From positions 158,645 through 222,644 of the forward strand of contig CAVZKP010000045.1 of assembly GCA_963775875.1 (NCBI GenBank): 64,000 bases of DNA. Direction: 5' to 3'. Under the pieces are notes generated by a model. The model saw only the letters and a program-made list of their open reading frames with translations. It was not told the DNA's origin and made no database searches. The position numbers were made by a program, and so were the translations under genes. This stretch comes from AP-15 sp963775875. Lineage in GTDB: Bacteria > Pseudomonadota > Alphaproteobacteria > ATCC43930 > CGMCC-115725. Position 1 is the stretch's first letter. The number at the start of each line of letters is the position of its first letter. Positions 39,934 through 49,480 of this stretch are shown here, piece by piece.

Positions 39934-41116
39934 TCACTGCGGGCCGGCGCGCATCGACGCGGGATGGCCCGGCAGCTTGAGGCGCTGGCCGGTGTCGGTC
40001 ACGTTGGTGCCGTCGACCTTGAGTATCGACAGATCGCCGTCGATGAAATTACCGACATACAGATAGCTGCCGTCCGGGCTGAAGGCGACCGCCTCAGGCA
40101 ACGCGCCGACGGTGAGCGAGCCGACCTTGGCGACCTTGTCGCCGTCGATCGCCAGGATGGCGACGGTGCCGCCCGCATGGTGATAAAATACCGTCTTCGG
40201 CGTGTTCGATCCCTCGGCCTGTATCGACACGGCTAGGTTGCCCTTCGGGCTCACCGCCAGTCCCTCGGGGGAGTCGCCGACCACGACATGATTGATGACC
40301 CGCGGCGGATTTGCCGCGAGATCGATGACGCCGACCGTGTCGACATTGCCGTCCGAGCCGCCGCCGCCGCCATTGTCGGCGGTCAGCGCCAATTTGCCGT
40401 CGGGGGTCACCGCGACGTTGTAGGGGAAGATGCCGGTCGGCAGATCGCGCTTGGTATAGGTGACCTTGCCGCCATCGATATTCAGCAGCGCCACCTTGTT
40501 GGCTGCCGGTTTGGTCGCCAGCGCGTGCTTGCCATCCGGGGTGATGGCGACGGCCGAGACCTGATCCGCCGAGGTGCCAATCGGCACCGTATCGGAAACG
40601 GTAACGTCTTTGCCCTGGATCGACAGCACCGAGATCGTGCCGTCAGCGCGGTTGGCGACCAAGGCCAGATCGCCTTTGGGGCTGATCGCCACGCCGGAGG
40701 GCTGCTTGCCAACCAGGACGGTGCCGATCACCTTCGGCGGGTTCGCCTTCAGATCGACGACGAAAACCTTGTCGTCGGGCTCCAACCGATGGCCCCAGCC
40801 CTGGATCACTGGCATCAGCGAGTTGGCGACGAGGGCGATGTCACCAGACGGAACGATTGCGAGGTTGACCGGCGGCCCGACGACCGAATTGATCAACGGG
40901 ATCGTCGCGGCGATGCGCGGCGCCGCAGGGTTGGAGATGTCGATCACCGACAGGCTGTCATGGCCGGGCTCGCCAATGATCGGCTTGAAGTCCTGATCCA
41001 CCCCGTTCTTGTCGTCGTTGCCGACGATCAAGGTCTGGCCGAAGGCCGGCAGCCAGCCGCAGCCGATCAGGCCGCGCAGCCGCCAGCATGGCCGCCGCAA
41101 ACATCGACGAACGCAT
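39934..41116 (-). CDS. secreted YncE-like beta-propeller protein (one frameshift)
   Basis: A repeat protein of about 393 residues with blades of the YVTN/YncE type: PSGVAISPKGDLALVANRADG, VAITPDGKHALATKPAANKV, VAVTPDGKLALTADNGG, EGLAVSPKGNLAVSIQAEG and EAVAFSPDGSYLYVGNFIDG. The only good start is the ATG at 41116, with GGGAGGGGAGG directly before it. It opens a signal peptide (MRSSMFAAAMLAAA) that is out of frame with the rest (LIGCGWLPAFGQTLIVGN). One extra base near 41075-41090 explains it; the span is 3n+1. Probably a periplasmic propeller of unknown ligand. Confidence 0.8.
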
Positions 41117-41236
41117 CCTCCCCTCCCGATATTTGGCCGCGGCGCATCGCGCGGATGCTCGATGCTGCGCCGATCGGGCGTTGGGAGCAAGCGACGGCGC
41201 TGCCGGGTTGAACGCCTCCGGTTCGGCTCCGAACGC

Positions 41237-43162
41237 TCAGAACCGATCGCATTCGGTTGCGGCTCTGACATAGGCGGCGGCATCGGCCGGCAACAGCAGG
41301 CGGTCGGCGACGAGTGCCTGGGCTGCGGCTTTGACCTCGGCGACATAGGCGCCCCGGCTGGCATAGCGTTCTTCGAGCGAGGGGCGCGGATCGCCGGCGG
41401 TCTCGCGCTCGCTTCTGGTGCGGGCGAACGGGATCACCGAGCCATCGCGGTCGCACAGCTCGCAGGGTTGCGCGCGATAGACATTCCACCCGGTATAGGT
41501 GCCGAGCGGCACCGCGATCGGCGGCAATCGAATGCCAGCGACCTCGTTGCCGTCGGCGTCGACCGCGCACACCCGGGTGCCGTAGAAATTATCGAGCCGC
41601 GCTGGCGGGTCGACCCAATCGACCGGCGCCGCAATGGGGTTGGCGCCCGGCGCCAGGGCAAACCCGGCAACCTTTGGCAGCTTGATCGCCTCGGCCCCGA
41701 CCGCGGTGCCTTGGGCGATCGACGGGACCCGGCTCGGCGGTGGGGCCGTCCCGGTCTGGACCCATTCCTCGAGCGCCACCAGCAATGCCCGCAGGGCCGG
41801 GCTGGCGCTATGCGGGTTGCGCGGGTTGACGCAGGGACCGGGGCTCGGATCGGTGCCTGGCCCACCGCCATGCTGGGTCCCGGCGATCAGGTAGGCCCGC
41901 GCCGTGGGCGGCAGTTCAGCGTCGCCGCTCCCGGCTGGATTGGTGTGCACCAGGGAGGCGCCCTTTTGCCAATATTCGGTCGCGGTATTGACCTCGATCA
42001 TCAGCGGGTCGGTCGGACGGCCCTTCAGAATGGCGCTGCGCTGACCGGAAAAGGGATCGGTCGTGACGGCATTTGCGAACGGGAACCAGTTCTCCGGGTA
42101 GAGCCGGTCCTCGTGTTGCGTCGCGGTGCGGCCCGGCATCGCGAAACTGTGGTTGGCGAACACCTTGCCGGCGCCGGCGACATGGGTCAGTACGCCGTCG
42201 AAGACGCGTCTGCCGCGCCCGTCGTCGTTCATCCCCAGCTCAAGGAAATGGCGCAGATAGCGACCGGCCTGCGAAACCCCGAATGCAAGCGTGTGCGAAA
42301 CGGCAGGTGCGTCGTCCCGGCTTCCGTCGGCGATCATTGGGTTGGGCGTCCCACGACCATCCGCGCCTTCGTAACGCAGGAAGCTGACGAGATCGCGGGT
42401 GGCGGCAAAGCCGACGCCCATCACCGTCGATCCGGTCGCCTCGTACCAGATGTCGTAAATCTTGTAGGGGGCGAACAGCGTGCCGGCCGGAAGCAACCGG
42501 ATCGACCGATCGTCGATGAATTCCCAGCCATCGGCCGCGATCTCGGTGCGGGCGTCGCTTTCGCGGTCGCGCACGCTCAGCCGCGCCCGGCGGGGGTCGG
42601 TCGAGACCGCCGGGTAGTTCAGCCGCACGACCTCGCCCGTGCCGGGGGCGCGGGTGCCGATATGGAATTCGTCACGGATCCGGCGTACCATCGGCCTACC
42701 ATTTTCAAGCGCCGACGGTAGCCGCGCCGTCATGCCGTTATTGGCCAGCGGCGCGCCCGAATCCCAACCCGACCAGACGAGGCTGTAGCCGCGGCCGAGG
42801 GTGAAGCCCAACCCGGCATCCCGCGCCCTCTTGGGATTGTTGGTGTCGGCGCTGCCGCCGGCTTCGTCGAGCCGGCCCAGGATCACCTTCCGCCCGCGGT
42901 TGGTCACATCGTAGACCAGAATGCCGCCCGCCGGCCGCGGCTCGGCCGGGCGGAGGATGAAAAAATCGGTGTCGTACTCGACCATGCCGCGCGCGTTTGT
43001 CGCCGCCTTGTCGAGATCGGCGATGCCCATGTTCTCGGGGGCCGCCGGATCGATCTCACCCCTGGCGACGCCGGTTATTCGCAGATAGCCGCCGGCGTCG
43101 CCGAAGCTCCGCCCCTCGGCGAAAGGCTCCACCGCATCAATCCTGATCTCGACAATGGCCAT
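41237..43162 (-). CDS. alpha/beta hydrolase domain protein (641 residues)
   Basis: A large protein of the alpha/beta-hydrolase family often annotated only as 'alpha/beta hydrolase domain-containing' (PF20091 type). The nucleophile elbow is GVSQAGR near residue 300. Later conserved pieces are THVAGAGKVFANHSFAMPGR, LIAGTQHGG and the C-terminal GTYTGWNVY. No signal peptide is evident (it starts MAIVEIRIDAVEPFAEGRSF). Substrate unknown; an esterase or amidase activity is plausible. It has its own upstream gap of 170 bp. Confidence 0.75.
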   Translation of the reverse strand: MAIVEIRIDAVEPFAEGRSFGDAGGYLRITGVARGEIDPAAPENMGIADLDKAATNARGMVEYDTDFFILRPAEPRPAGGILVYDVTNRGRKVILGRLDEAGGSADTNNPKRARDAGLGFTLGRGYSLVWSGWDSGAPLANNGMTARLPSALENGRPMVRRIRDEFHIGTRAPGTGEVVRLNYPAVSTDPRRARLSVRDRESDARTEIAADGWEFIDDRSIRLLPAGTLFAPYKIYDIWYEATGSTVMGVGFAATRDLVSFLRYEGADGRGTPNPMIADGSRDDAPAVSHTLAFGVSQAGRYLRHFLELGMNDDGRGRRVFDGVLTHVAGAGKVFANHSFAMPGRTATQHEDRLYPENWFPFANAVTTDPFSGQRSAILKGRPTDPLMIEVNTATEYWQKGASLVHTNPAGSGDAELPPTARAYLIAGTQHGGGPGTDPSPGPCVNPRNPHSASPALRALLVALEEWVQTGTAPPPSRVPSIAQGTAVGAEAIKLPKVAGFALAPGANPIAAPVDWVDPPARLDNFYGTRVCAVDADGNEVAGIRLPPIAVPLGTYTGWNVYRAQPCELCDRDGSVIPFARTRSERETAGDPRPSLEERYASRGAYVAEVKAAAQALVADRLLLPADAAAYVRAATECDRF

Positions 43163-43334
43163 GATCCAACTCCCATCCCGTCATTCGGCATCCCGAAGAA
43201 TCGCATGCCCATCGCTGCGCGCCGGGGAATATAGAGGGCAGCGACGATATTGATCCGCCACACCCTTTCAGCAAGCGATTTCGCCGGCCTCATGACATGG
43301 CACGACCAGGCGGACGTCCGATGACGGCCCGGAG

Positions 43335-44561
43335 ATGACGGGCGGCGGTCTCGTAGCGCTCGGCCATGCGGCAATGGCCCGGTCGCATCAGCTGATTCTG
43401 CTCGGTGGTGTGCTCGGCCTGTTGAGTATCCTCGCCGGACTGGTCTCGCGCCGCATCGGGGCGCCGATGCTGCTGGTCTTCCTGGCGCTCGGCATGCTCG
43501 CCGGCGAGGACGGCGTGCTCGGCATCCCCTATGGCGATTTCTCTTCGGCCTACCTGATCGGCAGCGTGGCGCTGGCGGTGATTTTGTTCGAGGGCGGGCT
43601 CAAGACCCCGGTCGCGATGTTCCGGCTGGCATTCTGGCCGGCGGCGGTGCTGGCGACGATCGGCATCGCGGTGACCGCGATTGTGCTCGCCGGAGCGGTA
43701 TGGCTGGCCGGCGGCGCCTCGTTCGATGGCGCGCTGCTCGCCGGCGCCGCGGCGTCGCCGACCGATGCCGCGGCGGTTGCCGTGCTGCTGCGACGCGCCG
43801 GGGCGGCATTGCCGGAGCGGCTCCTGGCATTGCTCGAAGTCGAGTCCGGGCTCAACGACCCGATGTCGGTGTTCCTGACCTTCCTGGTGCTGCAGATCAT
43901 CACCGAGCCCGAGGCGGTCACCATCGGCAGCGCCCTGCTGCTGTTCGTTAAAGAGATGGCCGGCGGGGCTGCGCTCGGCCTCCTTGGCGGCTGGGCGATC
44001 GGACAATTGCTGAAACGGCTGCCGCTCGAAGCCTCGCTGGCACCGGTGATGGCGTTGACCGGCGGGCTGGCGGTGTTCGGGCTGGCCCAGCTCCTCGACA
44101 CCAGCGGGTTCCTTGCTACCTATCTCGCCGCGGTGATCGTCGGCGCCACCCAGCACCGAAGCCGAACGGAGATCGCGAATTTCTTTGAAGGGATGGCCTG
44201 GCTCGCCCAGATCGTTCTGTTTCTGATGCTCGGTCTGCTGGTGACGCCGCACCGGTTGCTGCTTTATCTCCCGAGCGCGGCGATCGGCGCCGCCGTACTG
44301 ATTTTCGTGGCCCGCCCGGCAGCGGTGTTCCCCTGCCTGTTGCCGTTCCGGTTCAGCCTGCGTGAATCCGCTTTCGCCGCCTGGGTGGGCCTGCGCGGAG
44401 CGGTGCCGATCTATCTCAGCATCATCCCAGGCCTGGCCGACCCGCACCGCAGCGAGCCGCTGTTCGAAAGCATCTTTATCCTGGTGATTGCCTCGCTGAT
44501 CGTGCAGGGCTGGACCGTCGCCCCGGCCGCCTGGCTGCTCGGCTTCGGACGTCGGGACTGA
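43335..44561 (+). CDS. NhaP2/CvrA-type cation/proton antiporter
   Basis: An integral membrane protein of 408 residues with about 12 hydrophobic segments, of the CPA1 family. Marks are GGVLGLLSILAGLVSRRIGAP at the N-terminus, ALAVILFEGGLKTP, AASPTDAAAVAVLLRRAG, and the ion-binding VESGLNDPMSVFL. GLRGAVPIYLSIIP is near the end. It lacks the C-terminal TrkA-C and CorC-like domains of full-length E. coli NhaP2. Start may be 43335 or the in-frame ATG at 43374. Likely exchanges K+ or Na+ for H+. Confidence 0.85.
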   Translation: MTGGGLVALGHAAMARSHQLILLGGVLGLLSILAGLVSRRIGAPMLLVFLALGMLAGEDGVLGIPYGDFSSAYLIGSVALAVILFEGGLKTPVAMFRLAFWPAAVLATIGIAVTAIVLAGAVWLAGGASFDGALLAGAAASPTDAAAVAVLLRRAGAALPERLLALLEVESGLNDPMSVFLTFLVLQIITEPEAVTIGSALLLFVKEMAGGAALGLLGGWAIGQLLKRLPLEASLAPVMALTGGLAVFGLAQLLDTSGFLATYLAAVIVGATQHRSRTEIANFFEGMAWLAQIVLFLMLGLLVTPHRLLLYLPSAAIGAAVLIFVARPAAVFPCLLPFRFSLRESAFAAWVGLRGAVPIYLSIIPGLADPHRSEPLFESIFILVIASLIVQGWTVAPAAWLLGFGRRD

Positions 44562-44573
44562 TCGCGATCAGTC
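44556..44573. terminator. 18-bp perfect palindrome between convergent genes
   Basis: GACTGATCGCGATCAGTC is a perfect palindrome that contains the antiporter stop codon and ends six bases before the end of the convergent DUF924 gene. As RNA it folds into a 7-bp stem with loop CGCG on either strand. A bidirectional terminator is the simplest reading, although only a short T-rich tail (TCGTTTC) follows. Confidence 0.4.
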
Positions 44574-44578
44574 TCGTT

Positions 44579-45181
44579 TCACCCCGTGAACGGCTGTCCG
44601 AAGCGCAGCTCGCTTTCGGCTAGATAGGCTAGCTCGGCTGCGGTCGGTTCCCGGCCGAGGATCGGATTGCGGTGCGGAAAGCGGCCAAACCGTTCGATGA
44701 TTTCGAGATGGCGGCGCGACATCTGCGAACCGGTCCGACGGCCGGGAGCCGCCGGCATGGCCTCCAACAGAGCGATGCCGCGCTGCTGGTCGGCAAGAAC
44801 CTCGCTGTGCTCGAACGGCAGATAGAAGAACAGCCGCCAACCCGGATGCACCGCCATGTCGAGCCCGCGCGCGAGCGCCCGGTTTGTCGTTGCCAGCGCC
44901 TGCGCGTCACTGGCAAAGGCCCGAGGCGTGCTGCGGAAGATGTTGCGCGGCACCTGGTCGAGCAGGATCACCAGAGCCAGTGCGCTTTCGGCGCTCGCTT
45001 CCCAATCGGCGAGCGCGCCCGCCACCGCTCGTTCATGGTCTGCTGCAAAGCCACGGCGCACCGCCGCGTCGAACTCAGGCGTGCTGCGGAACCAGATCTG
45101 ACGGTGCTGCAGCCGCTCGGGATGCTCGGCCGGCCCGAACCAGAAATCGAGCAGCGCCGTCGCGCGGTCGGGCATGCTCAT
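44579..45181 (-). CDS. DUF924 family protein
   Basis: A 200-residue helical protein of the DUF924 family, whose function is unknown. It shows the family pattern VLDFWFG-like ALLDFWFGPAEHPE near the start, then ALALVILLDQVPRNIFRSTPRAFASDAQALA, LFFYLPFEHSEVLADQQRGIALLE, and the C-terminal RHLEIIERFGRFPHRNPILGREPTAAE. The start could be either of the two Met in MSMPD. Confidence 0.85.
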   Translation of the reverse strand: MSMPDRATALLDFWFGPAEHPERLQHRQIWFRSTPEFDAAVRRGFAADHERAVAGALADWEASAESALALVILLDQVPRNIFRSTPRAFASDAQALATTNRALARGLDMAVHPGWRLFFYLPFEHSEVLADQQRGIALLEAMPAAPGRRTGSQMSRRHLEIIERFGRFPHRNPILGREPTAAELAYLAESELRFGQPFTG

Positions 45182-45464
45182 GGCAACCCTCGGCCGGTCA
45201 ATTGGTCTCGCAAAAAGAACCTCGCGGCAATTTGGCTGCGGTAGGGTGTATCGCTGTCCGTTTCTCGGCTTCGATTCCGCTGATGCATTGTCCCCCGCCG
45301 CAAAATCGCCGCAGCAGGCCCGTCCTCGGGCGGGTGTCGGCTCGCTACCCCTTCGAGGAGCCGGGAGATGAGGGTCATGTCATTCCTTTCTAGCCAGGCT
45401 TGCGTCAAGGGACCCATTTATTTTGCCTGCTCCAGCTGGGCCGACCGATCGAGCGTCGTGCCGC

Positions 45465-48209
45465 TCATTCCGCAGCGAGCAGCGGTTCGAGGGGTCTTCC
45501 CGGTTGTTGCAACTCCTCGAACGCGCCCTGCTCGACCAGACGACCCTGTTCCATCACCAGGATCCGACCGAAGGCCGAGGCCAAACGCGGACGGTTCAGG
45601 CTGCATACCAGACTGCTGCCGTCGAGCTCCTGCTTCAGCCGCTCGATAATGGCGGCCTCGGCGGCGCTGTCGAGCACCGCGGTCGCATCGTTGAGGACGA
45701 CCAGATCCGGCCGCTTCAGCACGGCGATCGCGATCGCCAGCTTTTGGCGCTGCGTTTCCGATAGCCGGGAGCCGCCGGTGCCGACGGGATAGTCGAGCCC
45801 GACCGCTACAATCGTCTCGTGCAGGCCGAGCGCGTCCAGCACCTCGCTGATCGCGGCGTGGATTCGTTCGCGGCTGCCTGCCTCGCCGCGGATGATGGTT
45901 CCGAACAGCACGTTTTCCTGGATCGAGGCGGCCGCGTTGTAGCGCTCGGGATCAAAGAGTTCGACCGAGCCGCGAAGCTCTTGCGGCAGGCTGGCGGCGA
46001 AAGCGTGGCGGGCTTCGAGCAGGCGTCCTTGCATCGTCTCGTCGACAAGGCCGAGCGGATCGCGCGCCGCGATCAGCTTCAGCGCCAACCCCAACAGGCG
46101 CGCCCGATCGGCCGGCACCAGGGTGGTGATGCTGGATTTATCGATCCGTGCGAGAATCCGTTCGAAATCGGGCAGGTCCTCAGCCCCGAGAAAGCTGAAT
46201 TCCTCGAAGAATTGATGCTCCGGCCGCACCCCGGCGAACAGCTCGACGCTGGTCCGCGCCAGCTGCACCCCGATGCGGATCAGGTCGGCCGGCAGCCCGA
46301 GATCGCCGAGCACGCTCAGCATATAGCGGTTGCGGGCGAGCCCGTCGCCGTCGAACCCCGGCCCGATCGCGGTGCCGAACAACAAATTGGCGCCGATCGT
46401 CGAATTGGCGTTGTAGCGATCGGGGGCAAAGCGCTCGACCAGATTGGCGAGGCCGTTTTCGGCGAGCCGCTCGGCCAATACATGGCGCGCCTCGACGATG
46501 CGGGTTGCGACATCGGGCTGCCGCTCGGGGTCGAGCCGGCCGCGCAGGCCGAACAGATAGACGTCCTGATCGAGGTCGACGAGCCGGAGCACGTCGATGA
46601 TGCGCGTCTCGAGCCCAGCCGCGTCGGCCACTCCCGCCTGCTGGTAATCGACCCAGTCGGCGGCAACGTCGTTCGGGCTGTTTCCGGACAGCCGCGCCTC
46701 TTCGACCAGACGCTCGCGCTCGGCCTTGGCTGCCGCGTCGTAGTCGGGCATCTCCCTCGGCCGGTGCCGCAGGCCGATCAGCAGATTGTCGCGCACACTT
46801 GCCGAGAACAGATAGGTGGTGGGCCCGACATAGCCGATGCGGCGGCCGGAAACCGCAAACGGCATCGTGTTGATGTCGGCGCCGCCGATCGTCAGATGGC
46901 CGTTGGTCGGGCTGACCAGACGGGAAATCAGTTGCGGCAGCATGTTGCGCCCGCTGTTGCTGTGGCCGACGACCCCGACATCGGTGCCGAGCGGAAACGC
47001 GAAACTGATCCCTTCGAGCAGGTGGATCCCGTCGCTGTCGACCACATCGACATTGGCGGCGGCGACCTCGCCGGCGAATCGCTCGACATGCTCCGGCTCT
47101 TCGAGCAGCAAGCGCTTGTCGACCATGTCGGCGACGTGGAATTGCTCGACGACCTGTTCGTATTTGATCGCTACGTCCTGCTGATTTTGATAGTAATCGA
47201 GCAGTTCTTTCCACGGTGCCGACATGTCCTTATAGGCAGCAAGCACCGCGACCAGCGCGCCGAACGACAGTCGTCCGGTAATGACAAAATATCCGCCGAT
47301 TGCGTAAAAGAAAAATGGAGTAAGGTTGCCGATCAGATTATTCAGAAATTTGACGAAGAATTTACGATTATAGATCTCCAACCTGATGTCGTAGATCTCG
47401 CCGAGGCGATGGGCGATCTCTGCCAGCTGATACGGGGCTGCGTGATTGACCCGGATCTCGATCCGGGCGGCGATCGCCTCGCCGATGCGGTCGGATAGGC
47501 CGCGGATCTTGCGGATCCGGCTGCGCCCGAGAGCCCGGATCACGCGCTGCATCTTCGGGATCAGGTAGCCTTGCAGCGGATAGAAGGCCAGCGCCGCGGC
47601 CCCCAGTACCGGGTTTTGCACGAACATGAAAAAGAGGATCGTGAACAGGGTGCCGGCCTGCGAAATCGGCACGGCAAACGCCTCGCCGACAAACCCGCCA
47701 ACCGGCTCGAGCTCGGCCGTCACCATGGCGACGATCTGACCGGTCGCGGTCCGGTCGAAATGGTGCAGCGGAAACCGCAGCAGGCGCTCGTAAAGTTCGT
47801 AGCGCAGACGACGCAGCATGCGCTCGCCCAATTGCCCCTTTTTGACGTTGACATGCAGTTTGAACCAGCCGTTGATCAGGATCAGCGCCAGGAAAACTCC
47901 GCAGAGCATGAGCAAATAGGGGATCTGTCCGAGTTCGAGACCGAAAAAATTCTGTGGAAAATTCTTGCCGGAAATTGCCCGGTTGATGATGATCCTCGGC
48001 AGGTCGAGGGAATAATAAAGAAAAGGAAACGAGAGCGCGGTCATCACGACGACATAGATCTGCTCGCGCCAACTGTAGCGCAGGATAAACCCGTAGACCT
48101 TGGGTTCGAGCCCGTCGGGCCCACCTTGCGGCAGCACTCGGGCCAGCAAGCCGGCCAATGGCAGGTTGGCCCCGATCGCCGAGGCGGCGCCGGCACGCAG
48201 GCGTTGCAT
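45465..48209 (-). CDS. aberrant ABC transporter: membrane domain plus degenerate, expanded nucleotide-binding domain
   Basis: A 914-residue fusion. Residues about 40-340 form an ABC exporter membrane domain (six hydrophobic spans, FLHHFDR-like PLHHFDRTATGQIVAMV). The ATPase part (about 385-905) is aberrant. Walker A is GHSNSGRN (415-422) with Lys replaced by Arg and Ser/Thr by Asn. The Q-loop region is YVGPTTYLFS, the signature LSETQ (816-820), and Walker B with following Glu reads VVLNDATAVLD (837-847). Some 335 residues lie between Q-loop and signature. Residues 573-650 and 732-807 are similar to each other and both echo 469-479. GAGAGGG before the ATG at 48209 sets the start. ATP hydrolysis is doubtful; substrate unknown. 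Confidence 0.85.
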   Translation of the reverse strand: MQRLRAGAASAIGANLPLAGLLARVLPQGGPDGLEPKVYGFILRYSWREQIYVVVMTALSFPFLYYSLDLPRIIINRAISGKNFPQNFFGLELGQIPYLLMLCGVFLALILINGWFKLHVNVKKGQLGERMLRRLRYELYERLLRFPLHHFDRTATGQIVAMVTAELEPVGGFVGEAFAVPISQAGTLFTILFFMFVQNPVLGAAALAFYPLQGYLIPKMQRVIRALGRSRIRKIRGLSDRIGEAIAARIEIRVNHAAPYQLAEIAHRLGEIYDIRLEIYNRKFFVKFLNNLIGNLTPFFFYAIGGYFVITGRLSFGALVAVLAAYKDMSAPWKELLDYYQNQQDVAIKYEQVVEQFHVADMVDKRLLLEEPEHVERFAGEVAAANVDVVDSDGIHLLEGISFAFPLGTDVGVVGHSNSGRNMLPQLISRLVSPTNGHLTIGGADINTMPFAVSGRRIGYVGPTTYLFSASVRDNLLIGLRHRPREMPDYDAAAKAERERLVEEARLSGNSPNDVAADWVDYQQAGVADAAGLETRIIDVLRLVDLDQDVYLFGLRGRLDPERQPDVATRIVEARHVLAERLAENGLANLVERFAPDRYNANSTIGANLLFGTAIGPGFDGDGLARNRYMLSVLGDLGLPADLIRIGVQLARTSVELFAGVRPEHQFFEEFSFLGAEDLPDFERILARIDKSSITTLVPADRARLLGLALKLIAARDPLGLVDETMQGRLLEARHAFAASLPQELRGSVELFDPERYNAAASIQENVLFGTIIRGEAGSRERIHAAISEVLDALGLHETIVAVGLDYPVGTGGSRLSETQRQKLAIAIAVLKRPDLVVLNDATAVLDSAAEAAIIERLKQELDGSSLVCSLNRPRLASAFGRILVMEQGRLVEQGAFEELQQPGRPLEPLLAAE

Positions 48210-48717
48210 TAATCCCTCTCTATTCGACAAAATCCCCTCTCTCACCGAGCCGAGGCCTCGACGGAAACAACATCCGCCGATCGAACCTTGCGCCGTCACG
48301 GATCCGACGCCGACCGGTTACTTTGCCACCGCGGCGCAATCTCTCCAACAAGACCACAGCACGCGAGACGGCGACGGGATTGTGTTTCGAATCCAAACAA
48401 AATTGACCCGGATGCCGGTCGCGCTCGGCTCGATTTCAGCGGGAGCGGCCTGCGCCGCGATGTCGACGATCGAGCCGAAGGCGACTCAAAGCGATCGAGC
48501 GAACCTTTGTCAGAGCGCGGCAAATCGCCACAGCTTTGGCGCATTGGCCCGAGATGTCGCGGCTGCCGATAGGCTGCCCGCGGCGATAGTCCCGCAGGGG
48601 CGACGCCAAGCCAGGCGGATCCGCGAAATCCGCAGGTCCGCCATTTGGCAATTTCTGGGGCCAAGCGTGCGGCCGGGCGGTTATCATGCCATCATCGATT
48701 TCGCGGGGATTGTCGTC
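48210..48717. other. 508-bp gap without a convincing gene
   Basis: The gap separates the divergent ABC and SDR genes. A frame runs in phase into the SDR (from 48100), but its residues are low-complexity and no ribosome site supports a start. I see no RNA gene or obvious operator. The SDR start could lie upstream of 48718. Confidence 0.45.
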
Positions 48718-49443
48718 ATGGTCGATCTTGCCGGCGGCCACATCGTCGTCACTGGCGGCACCGGCGCTCTCGGCCGGGCGGTCATCGCTGCATTTCGCGC
48801 CGCCGGAGCCGTCTGCCACGTACCCAATCTGGTGCCCGCCGAACTCGCCGACTTTCCCCATGCGAGCGATGCCGGGGTGCTGGTCGCGCCCAACATCGAT
48901 GTCGCCGACGAGGCCGCAGTCCACCGCTTCTACCAGGCGCTGCCGCCGCTGTGGGCCTCGGTCCATCTCGCCGGCGGCTTTGCCATGGCCCCGGTCGGCG
49001 AAACCTCGGCGGCCGATTTTATCGCACAATACCGGATGAACACGTTGTCCTGCTTTTTGTGTTCGGCGGCGGCGATTGCCGCATTCCGCAAGCGCCAGGC
49101 GCCGGGCCCGGGCGGCGCACGCGGCGGCCGGATCGTCAACATTGCGGCGCGGCCGGCGCTGGAGCCGCGTCTTGGCGCTGGCATGGTCGCTTACACCGCA
49201 TCCAAATCGGCGGTTGCCGCGCTGACCCAGGCCTTGGCTCAGGAGACCGTCGGCGACGAGATTTGGATCAACGCCGTGGCCCCTTCGATCCTCGATACCG
49301 CGGCGAACCGGGCGGCGATGCCGGAGGCTGACCATAGCCGATGGGTGGCGACCGCGGACCTCGCCGAGATCATCGTCTTCCTCGCCTCGCCGGCAAATCG
49401 GGTGACCCGCGGCGCTGTCATCCCGGTTTACGGCGGGTCCTGA
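48718..49443 (+). CDS. short-chain dehydrogenase/reductase
   Basis: A Rossmann-fold SDR of 241 residues. The cofactor loop is VVTGGTGALGRAV, the N-A-G-like strand is VHLAGGFAM, and the catalytic YxxxK is AYTASKSAV. The catalytic Ser of the usual strand is not obvious (VNIAARPALEP has none at the expected place), so activity needs caution. The start at 48718 gives a normal N-terminus. The Usp gene follows 37 bases after the stop and is probably co-transcribed. Confidence 0.82.
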   Translation: MVDLAGGHIVVTGGTGALGRAVIAAFRAAGAVCHVPNLVPAELADFPHASDAGVLVAPNIDVADEAAVHRFYQALPPLWASVHLAGGFAMAPVGETSAADFIAQYRMNTLSCFLCSAAAIAAFRKRQAPGPGGARGGRIVNIAARPALEPRLGAGMVAYTASKSAVAALTQALAQETVGDEIWINAVAPSILDTAANRAAMPEADHSRWVATADLAEIIVFLASPANRVTRGAVIPVYGGS

Positions 49444-49480
49444 GCGCGTTCCGCACCACTCGGCCGCGGCGGCTGCGAGG

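Noticed and set aside
45178..45417. 79-residue leftward frame between DUF924 and ABC genes
   Set aside because: No ribosome site, no motif, low-complexity polar sequence; treated as intergenic.
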